Notes under the pieces: generated by a model | What the model was told of the DNA's origin: nothing | The model's database searches: none | Seen by the model: the letters and a program-made list of their open reading frames with translations, nothing else | NCBI RefSeq assembly: GCF_003403035.1 | Contig: NZ_QURN01000008.1 | Coordinates: 1-64,000, forward strand | DNA from: Mesorhizobium denitrificans | GTDB lineage: Bacteria; Pseudomonadota; Alphaproteobacteria; Rhizobiales; Rhizobiaceae | DNA length: 64,000 bases | Direction of reading: 5' to 3' | In this document: piece by piece, positions 28,529-39,537 of the stretch | How positions within the stretch are numbered: position 1 is the first letter of the stretch | How the letters are laid out: each line of letters begins with the position of its first letter | Program-made: the position numbers and the translations under genes

Positions 28529-29545
28529 ATGAGCGCTCTGAAACCCCATATCGCAAAGGTCGCTTCGGGCGCGACGCTTTCCTTTGACGAAGCAAAGGAT
28601 GCGTTCGGCATCATCATGTCTGGCGATGCTACGCCCGGGCAAATCGGTGGCTTCCTGATGGCGCTTCGTGTGCGCGGCGAGACCATTGATGAAATCGGCG
28701 GCGCTGTGTCTACCATGCGCGACAAAATGGTGCGCGTTGATGCGCCAGAAACAGCGATTGACATTGTTGGTACGGGGGGTGACGGGCAGCACAGCCTGAA
28801 CATCTCGACTGCCTCGGCGTTTGTAATTGCTGGCGCAGGCGTACCCGTCGCGAAGCATGGCAACCGGAACCTGTCTTCGCAGACCGGATCAGCCGACGTG
28901 CTGACCGCGCTGGGCGTAAAGCTGGATATTGACGCCGCGCAGATCAGCAAGTGCATCAATCAGTCTGGCATCGGCTTCATGTTCGCGCCATCGCACCATC
29001 CGGCCATGCGCCATGTGGGACCAACGCGCGTAGAACTCGGCACGCGGACAATCTTCAATCTGCTGGGGCCACTCTCCAATCCAGCGGGCGTGCGCCGCCA
29101 ACTTGTGGGCGTGTTTGCGCCAGAGTGGATCGTGCCTATTGCCGAGGCGCTGCGCGCACTTGGAACAGAAATGGCTTGGGTCGTGCACGGCGACGGGTTC
29201 GACGAAATAACCGCAACCGGCGAGACGCAAGTCGCAGAGTTAGTAGACGGCGAGGTTCGCAGCTTCACCGTTAAGCCGTCCGATGTCGGCTTGCCTTTCC
29301 ATTCGAAGGAAGCGCTGCGCGGTGCTGACCCCGCAGCAAATGCGGAAGCGCTGCGCGCTCTGCTCGATGGTGCGCCCGGCGCCTATCGTGACACCGTGCT
29401 GATGAATGCCGGTGCCGGCCTCCTCGTTGCCGGTGTGGTGTCGAGCTTTAAAGAAGGTGCCGCGAAGGCTGCCGAAGTCATAGACAGCGGCAAGGCGCGC
29501 GAGACATTGTCTAAGCTCGTGGAGGTTTCAAACTCCGATGGCTGA
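28529..29545 (+). CDS. trpD: Anthranilate phosphoribosyltransferase
   Basis: TrpD joins anthranilate to PRPP in tryptophan synthesis. The 338-residue protein shows the PRPP-binding [15 protein letters not shown] loop, [18 protein letters not shown], and the anthranilate site residues in [36 protein letters not shown]. Its GAGGT ribosome site overlaps the ppiD stop, and its 3' end overlaps trpC by 8 bp. trpG/trpE are not in the window. Confidence 0.97.
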   Translation: MSALKPHIAKVASGATLSFDEAKDAFGIIMSGDATPGQIGGFLMALRVRGETIDEIGGAVSTMRDKMVRVDAPETAIDIVGTGGDGQHSLNISTASAFVIAGAGVPVAKHGNRNLSSQTGSADVLTALGVKLDIDAAQISKCINQSGIGFMFAPSHHPAMRHVGPTRVELGTRTIFNLLGPLSNPAGVRRQLVGVFAPEWIVPIAEALRALGTEMAWVVHGDGFDEITATGETQVAELVDGEVRSFTVKPSDVGLPFHSKEALRGADPAANAEALRALLDGAPGAYRDTVLMNAGAGLLVAGVVSSFKEGAAKAAEVIDSGKARETLSKLVEVSNSDG

Positions 29546-30356
29546 CATTCTTCGTAAGATCGAAGTATACAAGCGTCAGGAAATTGAAGCGGCAAAGTCG
29601 CAGGTTTCGCCCGCTGACATTGCTGTGATGGCGAAGGACGCTCCAGCCCCACGTGGCTTCTTTAATGCGTTGAAGCGCAAGCAAAACGCGGGCTTGATCG
29701 GATTAATCGCGGAAATCAAAAAAGCCAGCCCGTCCAAAGGCTTGATTCGCGCCGATTTCAATCCGCCGTCACTTGCAAAGGCATACGAAACCGGAGGCGC
29801 GGCCTGCCTCTCGGTTCTAACCGATGGGCCGTCATTTCAAGGCGCGCCTTCCTTCCTGACTGCGGCGCGCAATGCAACCGCCCTGCCCGCTCTGCGCAAG
29901 GATTTCCTGTTCGAGCCTTATCAAGTCTATGAGGCGCGCGCCTGGGGTGCCGACTGCATCCTTATCATCATGGCAAGCGTGAGCGACGACGAAGCCCGCG
30001 CTCTTGAAGATACGGCATTCGAGCTGGGCATGGATGTGCTCGTGGAGGTGCACGATGCAGCCGAGATGGAGCGCGCGCTGAAAATGCGGTCGCAATTGGT
30101 TGGCATAAACAACCGCGACCTCAGAACCTTCAATGTCAGTCTCGAAACGTCTGAACGACTGGCACGCATGGTTCCTGTTACGCATCTGCTGGTTAGTGAA
30201 AGCGGCATTTTTACCAATGCAGATTGCGCGCGACTCGAGCCCTACGGCATCAGCACGTTCCTTGTCGGCGAAAGCCTGATGCGCGTGGATGACGTCGAAA
30301 GCGCAACGCGTGGGCTGCTCGGCCTCGATAAATCCGCCATCCGAGCGAGCGCTTGA
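29538..30356 (+). CDS. trpC: Indole-3-glycerol phosphate synthase
   Basis: TrpC closes the indole ring to form indole-3-glycerol phosphate. The 272-residue TIM barrel carries [10 protein letters not shown] with the catalytic Lys, LRKDFLF with the second Lys, VLVEVHD with the catalytic Glu, [11 protein letters not shown] and LVSESGI. It is not fused to TrpF, as usual outside enterics. GGAGG lies 12 nt before the ATG inside trpD. Confidence 0.97.
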   Translation: MADILRKIEVYKRQEIEAAKSQVSPADIAVMAKDAPAPRGFFNALKRKQNAGLIGLIAEIKKASPSKGLIRADFNPPSLAKAYETGGAACLSVLTDGPSFQGAPSFLTAARNATALPALRKDFLFEPYQVYEARAWGADCILIIMASVSDDEARALEDTAFELGMDVLVEVHDAAEMERALKMRSQLVGINNRDLRTFNVSLETSERLARMVPVTHLLVSESGIFTNADCARLEPYGISTFLVGESLMRVDDVESATRGLLGLDKSAIRASA

Positions 30357-30358
30357 AA

Positions 30359-30835
30359 ATGGGCCTCACGCATCTCGATAGCGGCGGCCAGGCGAATATG
30401 GTCGATGTTGGCGAGAAGGCCGAAACGCAGCGTATTGCCGTGGCTGAAGGCTGCATTGTAATGCGCGACGAAACGCTGAATATGATCCTTGAAGGCAACG
30501 CTCAAAAGGGCGATGTTCTGGCGGCCGCGCGCATAGCGGGCATCATGGCCGCGAAGAAAACGCACGAACTTATACCGCTTTGCCACCCGCTGTTGCTTAA
30601 CAAAGTCTCGGTGGATATTTCTGCCGATCGCGATTTGCCGGGGTTCCGTATAACCGCCGCGGCGCGCGTCACCGGCAAAACCGGGGTCGAAATGGAAGCG
30701 CTCACCGCCGTCTCTGTCGCCTGCCTAACAATTTACGATATGGCCAAGGCCATCGACCGAGGCATGACCATTACCGGCGTGCAGCTTGTCGAAAAAAGCG
30801 GCGGGAAATCTGGCCACTATCGTCGGGATGAATGA
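30359..30835 (+). CDS. moaC: Cyclic pyranopterin monophosphate synthase MoaC
   Basis: MoaC converts the MoaA product to cyclic pyranopterin monophosphate in molybdenum cofactor synthesis. The 158-residue protein has the family blocks [25 protein letters not shown] and the catalytic [25 protein letters not shown]. It starts at ATG 30359, two bases after the trpC stop, with a possible TTG at 30353. moeA overlaps its stop (ATGA). Confidence 0.97.
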   Translation: MGLTHLDSGGQANMVDVGEKAETQRIAVAEGCIVMRDETLNMILEGNAQKGDVLAAARIAGIMAAKKTHELIPLCHPLLLNKVSVDISADRDLPGFRITAAARVTGKTGVEMEALTAVSVACLTIYDMAKAIDRGMTITGVQLVEKSGGKSGHYRRDE

Positions 30836-32040
30836 TGTCGCTCCTTCCGGTTGAAGACGCGCTCGCAAAGGTAATAGACGGTGCGCAACCACAATTGGAA
30901 GAAGCTGTCGCGCTGCACCGCGCGAATGGGCGCGTGCTTTCGCAGCCGGTCGATGCCCGCCGAACGCAACCACCATTCGATGCCTCCGCAATGGATGGGT
31001 ACGCCGTTCTTTCAGCCGATCTATCGACAATCCCAGTTGTTCTGAACGTTGTCGGAGCTGCGGCTGCGGGAACAGGCTTCGCCGACGAGCTGAAATCCGG
31101 CCAAGCGGTGCGAATTTTCACGGGCGCGCCGGTGCCGTCGGGCGCGGACACAATCGTCATTCAGGAAAACACCAGCCGACCAAGCGAGGCCTCTGTCGAG
31201 ATTTTCGAAGCGTCTGCAGCCGGACGACACATAAGGCATCGTGGTCTGGATTTCGCGACAGGCGATACGCTGCTTGAAGCTGGCCGCGTGCTGGATCCTG
31301 CCGCACTTTCGCTTGCCGCAGCTGGCAATCACGCCGACCTAATGGTCTGGAAAAAGCCGCTGGTCGCCTTGATTGCGACCGGTGACGAACTATTGCTTCC
31401 GGGCAATGAGCTGGGGCCAGATCAGATCATTTCCTCCAATGCTTATGGTGTGGGAGCAATTATAACCCAAGCTGGTGGTCAGGTGCTTGATCTTGGCATC
31501 GCGCGCGATGATCGTGAGGAAATCACATTCTTTGTTCAGAAGGCGATGGACGCGGGCGCGGATATCATCGTCACCCTTGGCGGCGCTTCCGTCGGAGATC
31601 ACGATCTGGTCAATCACGTTCTCACTGATCTCGGTATCGAACTCGATTTCTGGAAAATCGCGATGCGCCCCGGCAAACCGCTAATGTTCGGCAAACTGGG
31701 GAAAACGCGCTGTCTCGGTCTACCGGGCAACCCGGTTTCAAGCCTGATTTGCTCGCATCTTTTTCTAAAGCCGCTCGTCCGCGCACTCGCGGGGTTGCCA
31801 CCTGTCTCTTGCGAACGGGACGCAGTGCTCGATGTGCCCATGCCCGCCAATGATGGCCGACAAGATTATGTTCGCGCGTACGTGGTCAAACAGGATGGCA
31901 TTTTTCACGCGACGCCGTTCGCTACGCAGGATTCGTCCATGCTACGTACGCTGGCTGACGCCAATGCAGCCATCATTCGCAGGCCCGGCGCGTTGCCAGC
32001 ATTGGCTGGCGATCCATGCCGGGTACTAATGTTGCGCTAG
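30832..32040 (+). CDS. moeA: Molybdopterin molybdenumtransferase MoeA
   Basis: MoeA inserts molybdate into adenylylated molybdopterin. The 402-residue protein has the N-terminal [13 protein letters not shown] motif, the [13 protein letters not shown] segment and the MoaB/Mog-like core [16 protein letters not shown] followed by [10 protein letters not shown]. The catalytic-site Asp residues of the DASAMDGY and GDHD motifs are intact. It ends the ppiD-trpDC-moaC-moeA operon; the LexA and SapC genes that follow are separately controlled. Confidence 0.97.
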   Translation: MMSLLPVEDALAKVIDGAQPQLEEAVALHRANGRVLSQPVDARRTQPPFDASAMDGYAVLSADLSTIPVVLNVVGAAAAGTGFADELKSGQAVRIFTGAPVPSGADTIVIQENTSRPSEASVEIFEASAAGRHIRHRGLDFATGDTLLEAGRVLDPAALSLAAAGNHADLMVWKKPLVALIATGDELLLPGNELGPDQIISSNAYGVGAIITQAGGQVLDLGIARDDREEITFFVQKAMDAGADIIVTLGGASVGDHDLVNHVLTDLGIELDFWKIAMRPGKPLMFGKLGKTRCLGLPGNPVSSLICSHLFLKPLVRALAGLPPVSCERDAVLDVPMPANDGRQDYVRAYVVKQDGIFHATPFATQDSSMLRTLADANAAIIRRPGALPALAGDPCRVLMLR

Positions 32041-32054
32041 CCGTTACGAGCCGC

Positions 32055-32097
32055 ATGAAATAAAATGGACCGCGTCAATGCCTTACTGGCGCGGCCC
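32055..32097 (-). terminator. Terminator after the SapC-like gene
   Basis: On the minus strand GGGCCGCG pairs with CGCGGTCC (one G-T pair) across a 15-nt loop that itself contains GCC/GGC, followed by ATTTTATTT. On the plus strand the same element has one A-C mismatch but may also help end the moeA message. Confidence 0.55.
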
Positions 32098-32111
32098 AAT
32101 CTTTTCTATCC

Positions 32112-32900
32112 CTAGGCGGCCTTGGCTTCCGGCTTCGGCTCGCGCTCCGCTTTCAGGTGAAGCAAGGTTTCCCAGTTTTGTATCGAAGCAATGTGCAAGG
32201 AAATCGCAGCAAGCCAGCCATTTGAGTGCCATTCCTGCAGTAGTGATGGATTGGTCAGCGCGTGGAATTTCTTTGCATCGACCGTGCTGAACCCTTCCAT
32301 CGTGAACTTATCGCTTTCCGAAAACTGCATCGCAGCCTGACGCGGCATCAAAAGCTCCTGCTCTTTGAGCGCGCGCCCAAATGCTTCGCTTCTCAGATGA
32401 TCTGCGTGAAATGCCTGGCAGAACGAAATTGCCTGCGTTGCAAGCTCGGTGGAACCACCTAGCTCATCAAACAACGGCTGCGCATCTTCCCGCTCGTCAA
32501 TATCGGCCAAGCGGTCGGAGCCCGCATCGATCGCGAGGAACTGCTGACCGCTATCGACGACCTCTGTCACGATAAAGGGATAACGACGCAAATATGCGGG
32601 CACATAGGCCCCCGTGCGCCAATTTCCTTCCTCCGTCAGGAACAGATTTTTTCCGTCGTTCAATCCAACCAATGCGAGTGGCGCGGGCTGTTCGCCATCA
32701 GCGAAGATAATAGGATAGTGGCGAACCGCATGTGAAAACTCGCTCACGAGAAGAGGAATGGCGACCGCATTCTCGCTAAATCTATAATTATCGAGTGGAA
32801 GCAACGCCTTGCGCTTATGCTCTTCAAAGCGCAGAACTACCGGATCCTTGTAAAGAAGCGGAAGGCTTTGCGATGTACTTTTAGTTTGAGTTCCAGTCAC
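32112..32900 (-). CDS. SapC family protein
   Basis: This 262-residue soluble protein matches the SapC family in layout: NYRFSENAVAIPLLVSEFSHAVRHYPIIFAD, LVGLNDGKNLFL, WRTGAYVPAYLRRYPFIV, and a C-terminal WLAAISLHIASIQNWETLL. The family name derives from a Campylobacter S-layer locus, but its biochemical role is unknown. It starts with GTG behind AAGGA and sits alone between moeA and lexA, followed on its upstream side by an AT-rich spacer, so it may be a later insertion in an otherwise conserved order. Confidence 0.85.
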   Translation of the reverse strand: MTGTQTKSTSQSLPLLYKDPVVLRFEEHKRKALLPLDNYRFSENAVAIPLLVSEFSHAVRHYPIIFADGEQPAPLALVGLNDGKNLFLTEEGNWRTGAYVPAYLRRYPFIVTEVVDSGQQFLAIDAGSDRLADIDEREDAQPLFDELGGSTELATQAISFCQAFHADHLRSEAFGRALKEQELLMPRQAAMQFSESDKFTMEGFSTVDAKKFHALTNPSLLQEWHSNGWLAAISLHIASIQNWETLLHLKAEREPKPEAKAA

Positions 32901-33210
32901 CCGAGATATCCTTTATTACTTAACGTGTTTCGCCGCCTGTCACTAACCGGATGCCTATACCGTAGATTGCATTCGCTCATTCCCCCGTTAATTTCCGAGC
33001 AGTGGCCATGCCCCTTTTGAACCACGCCTATTTATATATCAGCATACAATCATAGACGTTTTAAGCAAGTAATTTCATTTGCTAATTTATGTTTATCTTA
33101 ATATCAAAATTTTCTGTTTCTTTGAGCGCGGCCTGCGCGCGTATCGTGCTTGATCGGCGTTGCCAGCAAATTTGACAATCCATCGCTTCACCGAAAGTTA
33201 AACGGTTGCG
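32901..33210. other. AT-rich intergenic spacer between the SapC-like gene and lexA
   Basis: No coding frame or RNA gene is visible. Around 33025-33120 the base composition is visibly lower in GC than the flanks, with TTATATAT, a run of T-rich steps and AATATCAAAATTTTC. The divergent promoters of the SapC-like gene and lexA must lie here or in the adjoining LexA-box segment. Confidence 0.6.
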
Positions 33211-33251
33211 GAACACAAATGGAACAGATAGTGTTTGTTCCTGATTTGTTT
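33211..33251. promoter_or_regulatory. LexA (SOS) boxes upstream of lexA
   Basis: GAAC-ACAAATG-GAAC at 33211-33225 is an exact reverse complement of the alphaproteobacterial SOS box GTTC-N7-GTTC. A second near match, GTTC-CTGATTT-GTTT, is at 33237-33251 on the plus strand with one mismatch. Both lie within 75 bp of the lexA start, consistent with autoregulation. Confidence 0.85.
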
Positions 33252-33281
33252 TCTGTCTGATTCTTTCGGGGGAGCCAAAAA

Positions 33282-33995
33282 ATGCTCACGCGCAAGCAAC
33301 ACGAGCTTCTTATATTTATCCATGAACGCCTCAAGGAGGCGGGCATTCCGCCATCCTTCGATGAAATGAAGGAAGCTTTGGATCTTGCATCAAAATCCGG
33401 CATCCATCGACTCATCACAGCGCTGGAGGAGCGCGGCTTTATTCGCCGCTTGCCAAACCGAGCGCGTGCATTGGAAGTGCTGCGATTGCCGGACTCCATT
33501 GCACCCGGATTGGGTAGTCCGAAGAAGTTCTCGCCGAGCGTAATCGAGGGGTCCCTGGGTAAACAGCAATCTCCGGCGCCTCTGCGTCGTCCTCAGCCAG
33601 GTAATGATGAAGCAGGCATCTCAGTACCGGTAATGGGGCGCATCGCAGCCGGTGTGCCGATCGATGCGATCCAGAACCAGACGCATAGCATCGCCGTTCC
33701 ACCTGGAATGATCTCAGGCGGCGAGCATTTCGCGCTCGAAGTCAAAGGCGACTCGATGATCGAAGCGGGGATATTCGACGGCGATACGGTCGTTATTCGC
33801 CACACGAACTCGGCAAGCCCCGGCGACATCGTCGTCGCGTTGGTAGACGATGAAGAGGCCACGCTGAAGCGCTTCAGGCGCAAAGGCGCATCCATCGCAC
33901 TGGAAGCTGCAAATCCCGCCTATGAAACCAGGATTTTCCCGCCTGACCGCGTCAAGGTTCAGGGCAGGCTCGTTGGGTTGATCCGCGTTTACTGA
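33282..33995 (+). CDS. lexA: SOS repressor LexA
   Basis: LexA represses DNA-damage genes and self-cleaves when RecA is activated. The 237-residue protein has a winged-helix N terminus ([21 protein letters not shown] ... [12 protein letters not shown]), a linker of about 60 residues, the Ala-Gly cleavage site in RIAAGVP, the catalytic Ser in [10 protein letters not shown] and the catalytic Lys in EATLKRF. The boxes just upstream support autoregulation. The convergent comEC gene ends 2 bp away. Confidence 0.97.
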   Translation: MLTRKQHELLIFIHERLKEAGIPPSFDEMKEALDLASKSGIHRLITALEERGFIRRLPNRARALEVLRLPDSIAPGLGSPKKFSPSVIEGSLGKQQSPAPLRRPQPGNDEAGISVPVMGRIAAGVPIDAIQNQTHSIAVPPGMISGGEHFALEVKGDSMIEAGIFDGDTVVIRHTNSASPGDIVVALVDDEEATLKRFRRKGASIALEAANPAYETRIFPPDRVKVQGRLVGLIRVY

Positions 33996-33996
33996 G

Positions 33997-36450
33997 TCAT
34001 TCTTGGTCTGCGGCTTTCTGCTGGCTTGATGAAGTTGAGCGCTTGGTTGGCTTGTATGGCGGTAGGCCACGGGCTGCCCGTGAAAACATGCGCTGACTGT
34101 GCCAGGGGCGATATGGTTCGGTGATGCCGAAATCGATCACGATCTCGGCAGTTGCGCTGATCGCTTCAACGGGAAAGCGAATTGCCGCGACGCCTCTGTG
34201 CGCCAGTGAAACGGCGTCCACTATCGTAATTGGGTATGTTCGACACGGCCTGTTCTTGCTGTATGCCTGAAGAATAACCAAATCCGCAACGGCGCAGATG
34301 GCTGCTGGAATATTTACATTGGCAGAAACAGCAATAACTGCCCCTGTGTTGTGCTCAGCCAAACAGAGACCGCTCTTGCAGGTGAAAGCCTGGGCTGAGA
34401 CATTAGCTAATAATGTCTCGGTCTGCTCGCGGGATAGCTGCGGCTCTCGAGCGGCGCTCCGTGCAATCGGCTCGTGGCTATCGCGCTTTGTATCAACGGC
34501 GTTGCTTCTGCTTGAAGCGTGCATCAGCGGCATGGGTGCGATCACTTCGTCAGCAACGAGTGCACGCTTCCAAGCCTCCAGGGTAAAATTGTTCGACAGC
34601 CGCTTGTTCAGCAAAATGGTCGCGCCGTTGCCACGCATGGCTACCAACTGCGCGTCTTCGGAGACGAGCATATCTGGAAGTGTCGCATGAGCCATTGCCC
34701 ATAGGCCAGCGGCGGCAAATGCTGGCGCTATCCATCGCAGACGCGTGGTCGGTACAGTCGACGCTAGCAATGCCGCTGTCAGCCACAGGACCGAGCTACC
34801 CGGTATCAACCCCACCGCGTCAAATGGTGAGCGCGCGGACAGCCAGTCCGATATTGCGATCATTGCGCTCAAGCCTTGGCCAACGATAATCAGGAAATAT
34901 CGTTCGAGGCCAAATGGCATCACAATCATCGCCAGCACGGAAAATGGCATGACTATGATTGAGACAATCGGAGACACTGCAAGATTCGCAAGCAGACTTA
35001 GCGGCGACACCCGCTGGAAATGCCAGACGCCGAATATCGCGGTCGCAAAGCCGGCAATCAGCGCCGTCGCTACTGTTCCAAAGAACAGCATCGACATCAT
35101 CCGGGCCACTTTCGCGATTGGATGATCGTCTTTTTGAGGGCGAAGCCGCGTCACCCAGCCCGGCTTTGCGCCAGCCCAGATTGAATATGCACCAATAAGA
35201 GCAGCGGTCGCTGCAAATGACATCTGAAAGCTTGGCCCGACGATTTCGTGCGGCGAAAGAACCAGCACCACGATCGCGGCGATGGCCAGGTTGCGCATGG
35301 ATAAAGCGCGGCGATCCATAGCCACAGACAGCAACATGATCGCCAGCATTAGAAAACTGCGTTGGGCTGCAATGTCGCCTCCGGAGATCAAAAGATAAAG
35401 GAAAATGAGCAGCAAGGCGCCGAGCGCTGCAAACTTCTTGGTTGGATGGCGGGATGCCCAGTTGGGGAACAGCGCAAGCGCCCAACGGATGCCACCCATA
35501 GCAATACCCGCAACCAAAGCCATATGCAGACCCGAGATGGACAATATGTGCGCCAGGCCCGTCCTTCGCAGCGAGTCGTTCACATGTTCTGGAATCCCGG
35601 CACGCACACCCACCATCAATGCGGCGGCAATTTCACCCTCCGGCCCGGCAATCGCATTGCGGATACGCTCTGCAATACGATTTCTGGCGTTCTCAAGTGA
35701 CGTGAAGAAATGCCAACTGGTGTTCGCCGAGACGAGTTGCGGCGGCGTCAGAAAATATCCGTTCGCACCGATACCATCAAAATAGCTTTCGAACGAAAAG
35801 TCATAACCTCCGGGCAAGACTGGCCCAGAGGGCGGATGCAATTTTACGACGCCTGAAATGCGAGCACCGGCGACAAGTCCGGTGTTCAACTTTGCTGTCG
35901 ACAGACGCACTATGTCGGGCTGGTAGCGCAATGTCGGGCGCTCGGTCTTGACCACGGACAAAACCAATCGCACGCGCCCGTTCGCCAGCAGGTCTATGGC
36001 CAATATGTCGCCGGTCAATCGCGTCGAGATTTCACTGCCCAAAACTTTTGTGCTGGCTCGATAGACCTCAAATTTGGCAAGCACTGCGCCAAACGCGACA
36101 AGCGCAACCGCGAGCGATGCGATGTGCCAAAGCGGTCGCGACCGCGTTGCCAGCGCCAAAACTGCCGGTGCAACAACCCAAAGCACGAGAAGCAACCAGC
36201 CCGGCTCTGACGCCGCCCGGAAATATCCGAGTGCGCCGCAGCCCATCGCAATCGGCACGCATAGGTCGAGCGTCCCGCGTTCGCGTTCCAGTATGAGCGC
36301 TTGGCGGGCGCGCGAAGCGAAGCCGTCGCCCGCTTTGCGGATTCGCTCGGGCACGGTCCGCTTGGGTACATTCGGACACTGCCTAAGTGGCGCGGCGCGC
36401 GGTGCGATTTCCGGTTCGGCTGTGGTTGCCGCAATTGGCTGTGCGGCCAT
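33997..36450 (-). CDS. comEC: ComEC/Rec2 family DNA-uptake channel protein
   Basis: This 817-residue multi-pass protein has an N-terminal DUF4131-like region (about 60-230), the central competence domain (about 250-530, with RTGLAHILSISGLHMALVAGIAMGG and SGGDIAAQRSFLM) and a C-terminal region after the last helices. ComEC moves single-stranded DNA across the inner membrane. The C-terminal part lacks a recognisable HxHxDH metal motif of the lactamase-like nuclease domain, so it is probably a degenerate version. ATG 36450 (GGGGAG upstream) is preferred to the adjoining GTG. Confidence 0.9.
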   Translation of the reverse strand: MAAQPIAATTAEPEIAPRAAPLRQCPNVPKRTVPERIRKAGDGFASRARQALILERERGTLDLCVPIAMGCGALGYFRAASEPGWLLLVLWVVAPAVLALATRSRPLWHIASLAVALVAFGAVLAKFEVYRASTKVLGSEISTRLTGDILAIDLLANGRVRLVLSVVKTERPTLRYQPDIVRLSTAKLNTGLVAGARISGVVKLHPPSGPVLPGGYDFSFESYFDGIGANGYFLTPPQLVSANTSWHFFTSLENARNRIAERIRNAIAGPEGEIAAALMVGVRAGIPEHVNDSLRRTGLAHILSISGLHMALVAGIAMGGIRWALALFPNWASRHPTKKFAALGALLLIFLYLLISGGDIAAQRSFLMLAIMLLSVAMDRRALSMRNLAIAAIVVLVLSPHEIVGPSFQMSFAATAALIGAYSIWAGAKPGWVTRLRPQKDDHPIAKVARMMSMLFFGTVATALIAGFATAIFGVWHFQRVSPLSLLANLAVSPIVSIIVMPFSVLAMIVMPFGLERYFLIIVGQGLSAMIAISDWLSARSPFDAVGLIPGSSVLWLTAALLASTVPTTRLRWIAPAFAAAGLWAMAHATLPDMLVSEDAQLVAMRGNGATILLNKRLSNNFTLEAWKRALVADEVIAPMPLMHASSRSNAVDTKRDSHEPIARSAAREPQLSREQTETLLANVSAQAFTCKSGLCLAEHNTGAVIAVSANVNIPAAICAVADLVILQAYSKNRPCRTYPITIVDAVSLAHRGVAAIRFPVEAISATAEIVIDFGITEPYRPWHSQRMFSRAARGLPPYKPTKRSTSSSQQKAADQE

Positions 36451-36573
36451 CACGGCTCCCCTGCTTCGGCACCCGCCCCTTGCACCACCGGGGACCTATG
36501 CTACATGAGCGCCAGCGAATGGCCATGCATATATTAGAGACTGCTTGGTTAATATACAGAAATCGGAAGAGCT

Positions 36574-38001
36574 ATGCCCGACAAGGTCGTCACGCGCTTT
36601 GCGCCTTCACCAACTGGATACCTTCACATTGGCGGCGCACGAACGGCGCTGTTCAACTGGCTTTATGCGCGCAGGCTTGGCGGCAAGATGTTGCTGCGCA
36701 TCGAAGATACTGACCGTGAGCGCTCGACCGAAGATGCCACGCGCGCAATTCTGGACGGCTTGAGGTGGCTTGGCCTGGACTGGGACGGCGAACCGATTTC
36801 CCAGTTCGGGCGGGCGGAGCGACATCGCGAGGTGGCGGAAGAACTCGTGCGCGCAGGCAAAGCTTACTACTGCTACGCCTCGCCGGAAGAGTTGAATGAG
36901 ATGCGCGAGAAGGCACGCGCTGAGGGTCGTCCGCCGCGTTATGACGGACGTTGGCGCGACCGCGCGCCCGCAGAGGCGCCGGCGGGTGCAAAAGGTGCAA
37001 TCCGGATCAAGGCGCCGACCGAAGGCGAAACGATTGTGCATGATCGCGTTCAGGGCGACGTCCGCTTTCCCAACAAGGATCTGGATGATTTCATCATTTT
37101 GCGCTCTGACGGAAACCCAACCTATATGCACGCCGTCGTCGTGGACGATCACGATATGGGCGTAACCCACATCATTCGCGGCGACGACCACCTGACGAAC
37201 GCTGCGCGCCAAACGGTGATCTACAACGCGATGGGGTGGGATGTTCCAATCATGGCGCACATTCCGCTCATTCATGGCGCCGACGGTGCAAAGCTTTCCA
37301 AGCGTCATGGCGCGCTTGGAGTCGAGGCTTATCGTGAGATGGGTTATCTGCCTCCTGCTCTACTCAACTATCTCGCGCGGCTCGGCTGGAGCCACGGCGA
37401 CGACGAAGTCATGTCCATCGCCCAGATGACCGAATGGTTCAACATTGACGATGTCAACAAAGGCGCGGCCCGTTTTGATTTCGCAAAGCTGGAGGCGCTT
37501 AACGGAATCCATATGCGGCACATGGCCGACGAAGAATTGCTGGAGCGATTGATCGAAACACTGCCGTTTTTGCCGAATGGCGAGCAATTGGCTCAGAAGA
37601 TCGACGCGCACCGCAGGGCGCAGTTGCTGGCCGCAATGCCGGGGCTGAAAGAGCGGGCGAAAACATTGGTCGAACTTGCCGATGGCGCGGGATTCCTGTT
37701 CGCGCAACGTCCGCTGCAGCTGGATGAAAAGGCCGCGGCGGTCCTCACCGATCAAGCGAAAGCCACGCTCGCAGGCGCTTTAGGGCGACTCAGGGACATA
37801 TCGCCGAATGACTGGAACGCGGCTTCCGCCGAGGCGGCTATTCGCGCATATGCAGAGGATTCTGGCATAAAGCTCGGCGCGACTGCTCAGCCTCTGCGCG
37901 CGGCGCTCACGGGGCGAACGACTTCTCCGGGGGTGTTCGACGTGCTGGCGGTTCTTGGCCGCGAAGAAAGTCTGGCGCGCATATCCGATCAAATCGATTA
38001 G
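36574..38001 (+). CDS. gltX: Glutamyl-tRNA synthetase
   Basis: This class I aminoacyl-tRNA synthetase charges tRNA-Glu, and in many alphaproteobacteria also tRNA-Gln before amidation. The 475-residue protein has the HIGH-type motif [17 protein letters not shown] and the KMSKS-type KLSKRHGA, with a C-terminal anticodon-binding domain. GGAAGAG precedes the ATG. It diverges from comEC over a 120-bp spacer and is followed after 184 bp by gltA. Confidence 0.97.
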   Translation: MPDKVVTRFAPSPTGYLHIGGARTALFNWLYARRLGGKMLLRIEDTDRERSTEDATRAILDGLRWLGLDWDGEPISQFGRAERHREVAEELVRAGKAYYCYASPEELNEMREKARAEGRPPRYDGRWRDRAPAEAPAGAKGAIRIKAPTEGETIVHDRVQGDVRFPNKDLDDFIILRSDGNPTYMHAVVVDDHDMGVTHIIRGDDHLTNAARQTVIYNAMGWDVPIMAHIPLIHGADGAKLSKRHGALGVEAYREMGYLPPALLNYLARLGWSHGDDEVMSIAQMTEWFNIDDVNKGAARFDFAKLEALNGIHMRHMADEELLERLIETLPFLPNGEQLAQKIDAHRRAQLLAAMPGLKERAKTLVELADGAGFLFAQRPLQLDEKAAAVLTDQAKATLAGALGRLRDISPNDWNAASAEAAIRAYAEDSGIKLGATAQPLRAALTGRTTSPGVFDVLAVLGREESLARISDQID

Positions 38002-38185
38002 GGCAGTTTCGTTGACTTATTGCCTATTGAATTCAAGCTATTGCGGTGCAACATTGCGGCCCGGTGCCGCTCTGTTCGGCGCCTGCGATGGTGCGACATT
38101 CGCTATCGCGTACCTATAGAATTCTATCTGCGCGCCCGGGATATTCTGTCCGTGATCGGCGCGTCATGCCTGAAGGGAGTTTGCC

Positions 38186-39475
38186 ATGACCAACTCGATT
38201 GCGAAGCTGGATTTTGATGGAAAGACTCACGAATTTAAGGTGATACAAGGCACTGTAGGGCCAGAAGTTATAGACATCGCCGCCCTCTACAAAGACACGG
38301 GCGCGTTCACCTACGATCCGGGGTTCACATCAACTGCCGCATGCGAGTCCAAGATAACCTTTATCGATGGCGATGCTGGGGTGTTGCTGCACCGCGGTTA
38401 CCCAATCGAGCAATTGGCAGAACATGGTGACTTTCTCGAGGTCTGCTATCTCCTGCTTTATGGAGAATTGCCGACGAAAAGCCAAAAAGAGGATTTCGAC
38501 TATCGCGTAACGCGCCACACGATGGTGCATGAGCAGATGTCGCGCTTCTTCACCGGGTTCCGTCGTGATGCTCATCCGATGGCAGTCATGTGCGGCGTTG
38601 TTGGCGCGCTGTCGGCTTTCTATCACGACTCAACGGACATTTCGGACCCATATCAGCGCATGATTGCGTCGATGCGGTTGATTGCGAAGATGCCCACCAT
38701 CGCGGCAATGGCGTTCAAGTATCATATCGGTCAGCCTTTCGTTTATCCGAAGAATGAGCTGAGCTACGCGGCCAACTTCCTGCATATGTGCTTTGCCGTG
38801 CCGTGCGAGGAATACAAGGTAAACCCAGTGCTTGCGCGCGCGATGGATCGCATCTTTATTCTTCATGCCGATCACGAGCAAAACGCATCGACGTCTACCG
38901 TTCGGCTGGCAGGTTCGTCCGGCGCAAATCCATTTGCGTGCATTGCTGCTGGCATTGCGTGCCTTTGGGGACCGGCCCATGGCGGCGCAAACGAAGCTGC
39001 ACTCAATATGCTCGGCGAGATCGGCAGCGTTGACCGCATTCCAGAGTTCATCGATCGCGCAAAAGACAAGAACGATCCGTTCCGTCTGATGGGTTTCGGC
39101 CATCGCGTTTACAAGAACTACGATCCGCGTGCCAAGATCATGCAGAAGACGACGCATGAGGTGCTCGGCGAACTCGGCATCAAGGACGATCCGCTGCTTG
39201 ATGTGGCAATGGAACTCGAGCGAATCGCGCTAACCGACGATTATTTCATCGAAAAGAAGCTCTATCCGAATATTGATTTCTATTCGGGCATTACGCTCAA
39301 GGCGCTTGGCTTCCCGACCACGATGTTCACAGTACTCTTCGCGCTCGCGCGTACGGTTGGCTGGATCGCGCAGTGGAAGGAAATGATCGAAGATCCGCAG
39401 CAGAGAATTGGCCGCCCGCGGCAGTTGTATACCGGTGCGCCAGAGCGCGATTATGTGCCGATCGCGAAACGCTGA
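38186..39475 (+). CDS. gltA: Citrate synthase
   Basis: GltA condenses oxaloacetate and acetyl-CoA at the head of the TCA cycle. The 429-residue protein is of the longer hexameric bacterial type. Visible residues are the active-site His blocks [19 protein letters not shown] and [10 protein letters not shown], the second His in [16 protein letters not shown], and Asp in the [12 protein letters not shown] region context. AGGGAG precedes the ATG. The 184-bp leader (38002-38185) holds its promoter; no other gene is seen there. Confidence 0.98.
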   Translation: MTNSIAKLDFDGKTHEFKVIQGTVGPEVIDIAALYKDTGAFTYDPGFTSTAACESKITFIDGDAGVLLHRGYPIEQLAEHGDFLEVCYLLLYGELPTKSQKEDFDYRVTRHTMVHEQMSRFFTGFRRDAHPMAVMCGVVGALSAFYHDSTDISDPYQRMIASMRLIAKMPTIAAMAFKYHIGQPFVYPKNELSYAANFLHMCFAVPCEEYKVNPVLARAMDRIFILHADHEQNASTSTVRLAGSSGANPFACIAAGIACLWGPAHGGANEAALNMLGEIGSVDRIPEFIDRAKDKNDPFRLMGFGHRVYKNYDPRAKIMQKTTHEVLGELGIKDDPLLDVAMELERIALTDDYFIEKKLYPNIDFYSGITLKALGFPTTMFTVLFALARTVGWIAQWKEMIEDPQQRIGRPRQLYTGAPERDYVPIAKR

Positions 39476-39495
39476 CATCTAGCTACAAGCATTTC

Positions 39496-39537
39496 AAAGG
39501 GGCGTTGCAACTATCGCGGCGCCCCTTTTGCTTTATT
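39496..39537 (+). terminator. Rho-independent terminator after gltA
   Basis: AAAGGGGCG (39496-39504) pairs with CGCCCCTTT (39520-39528) around a 15-nt loop, followed by TTTTGCTTTATTT. It begins 21 bp after the gltA stop and runs into the 3' end of convergent lpxB. Confidence 0.85.
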
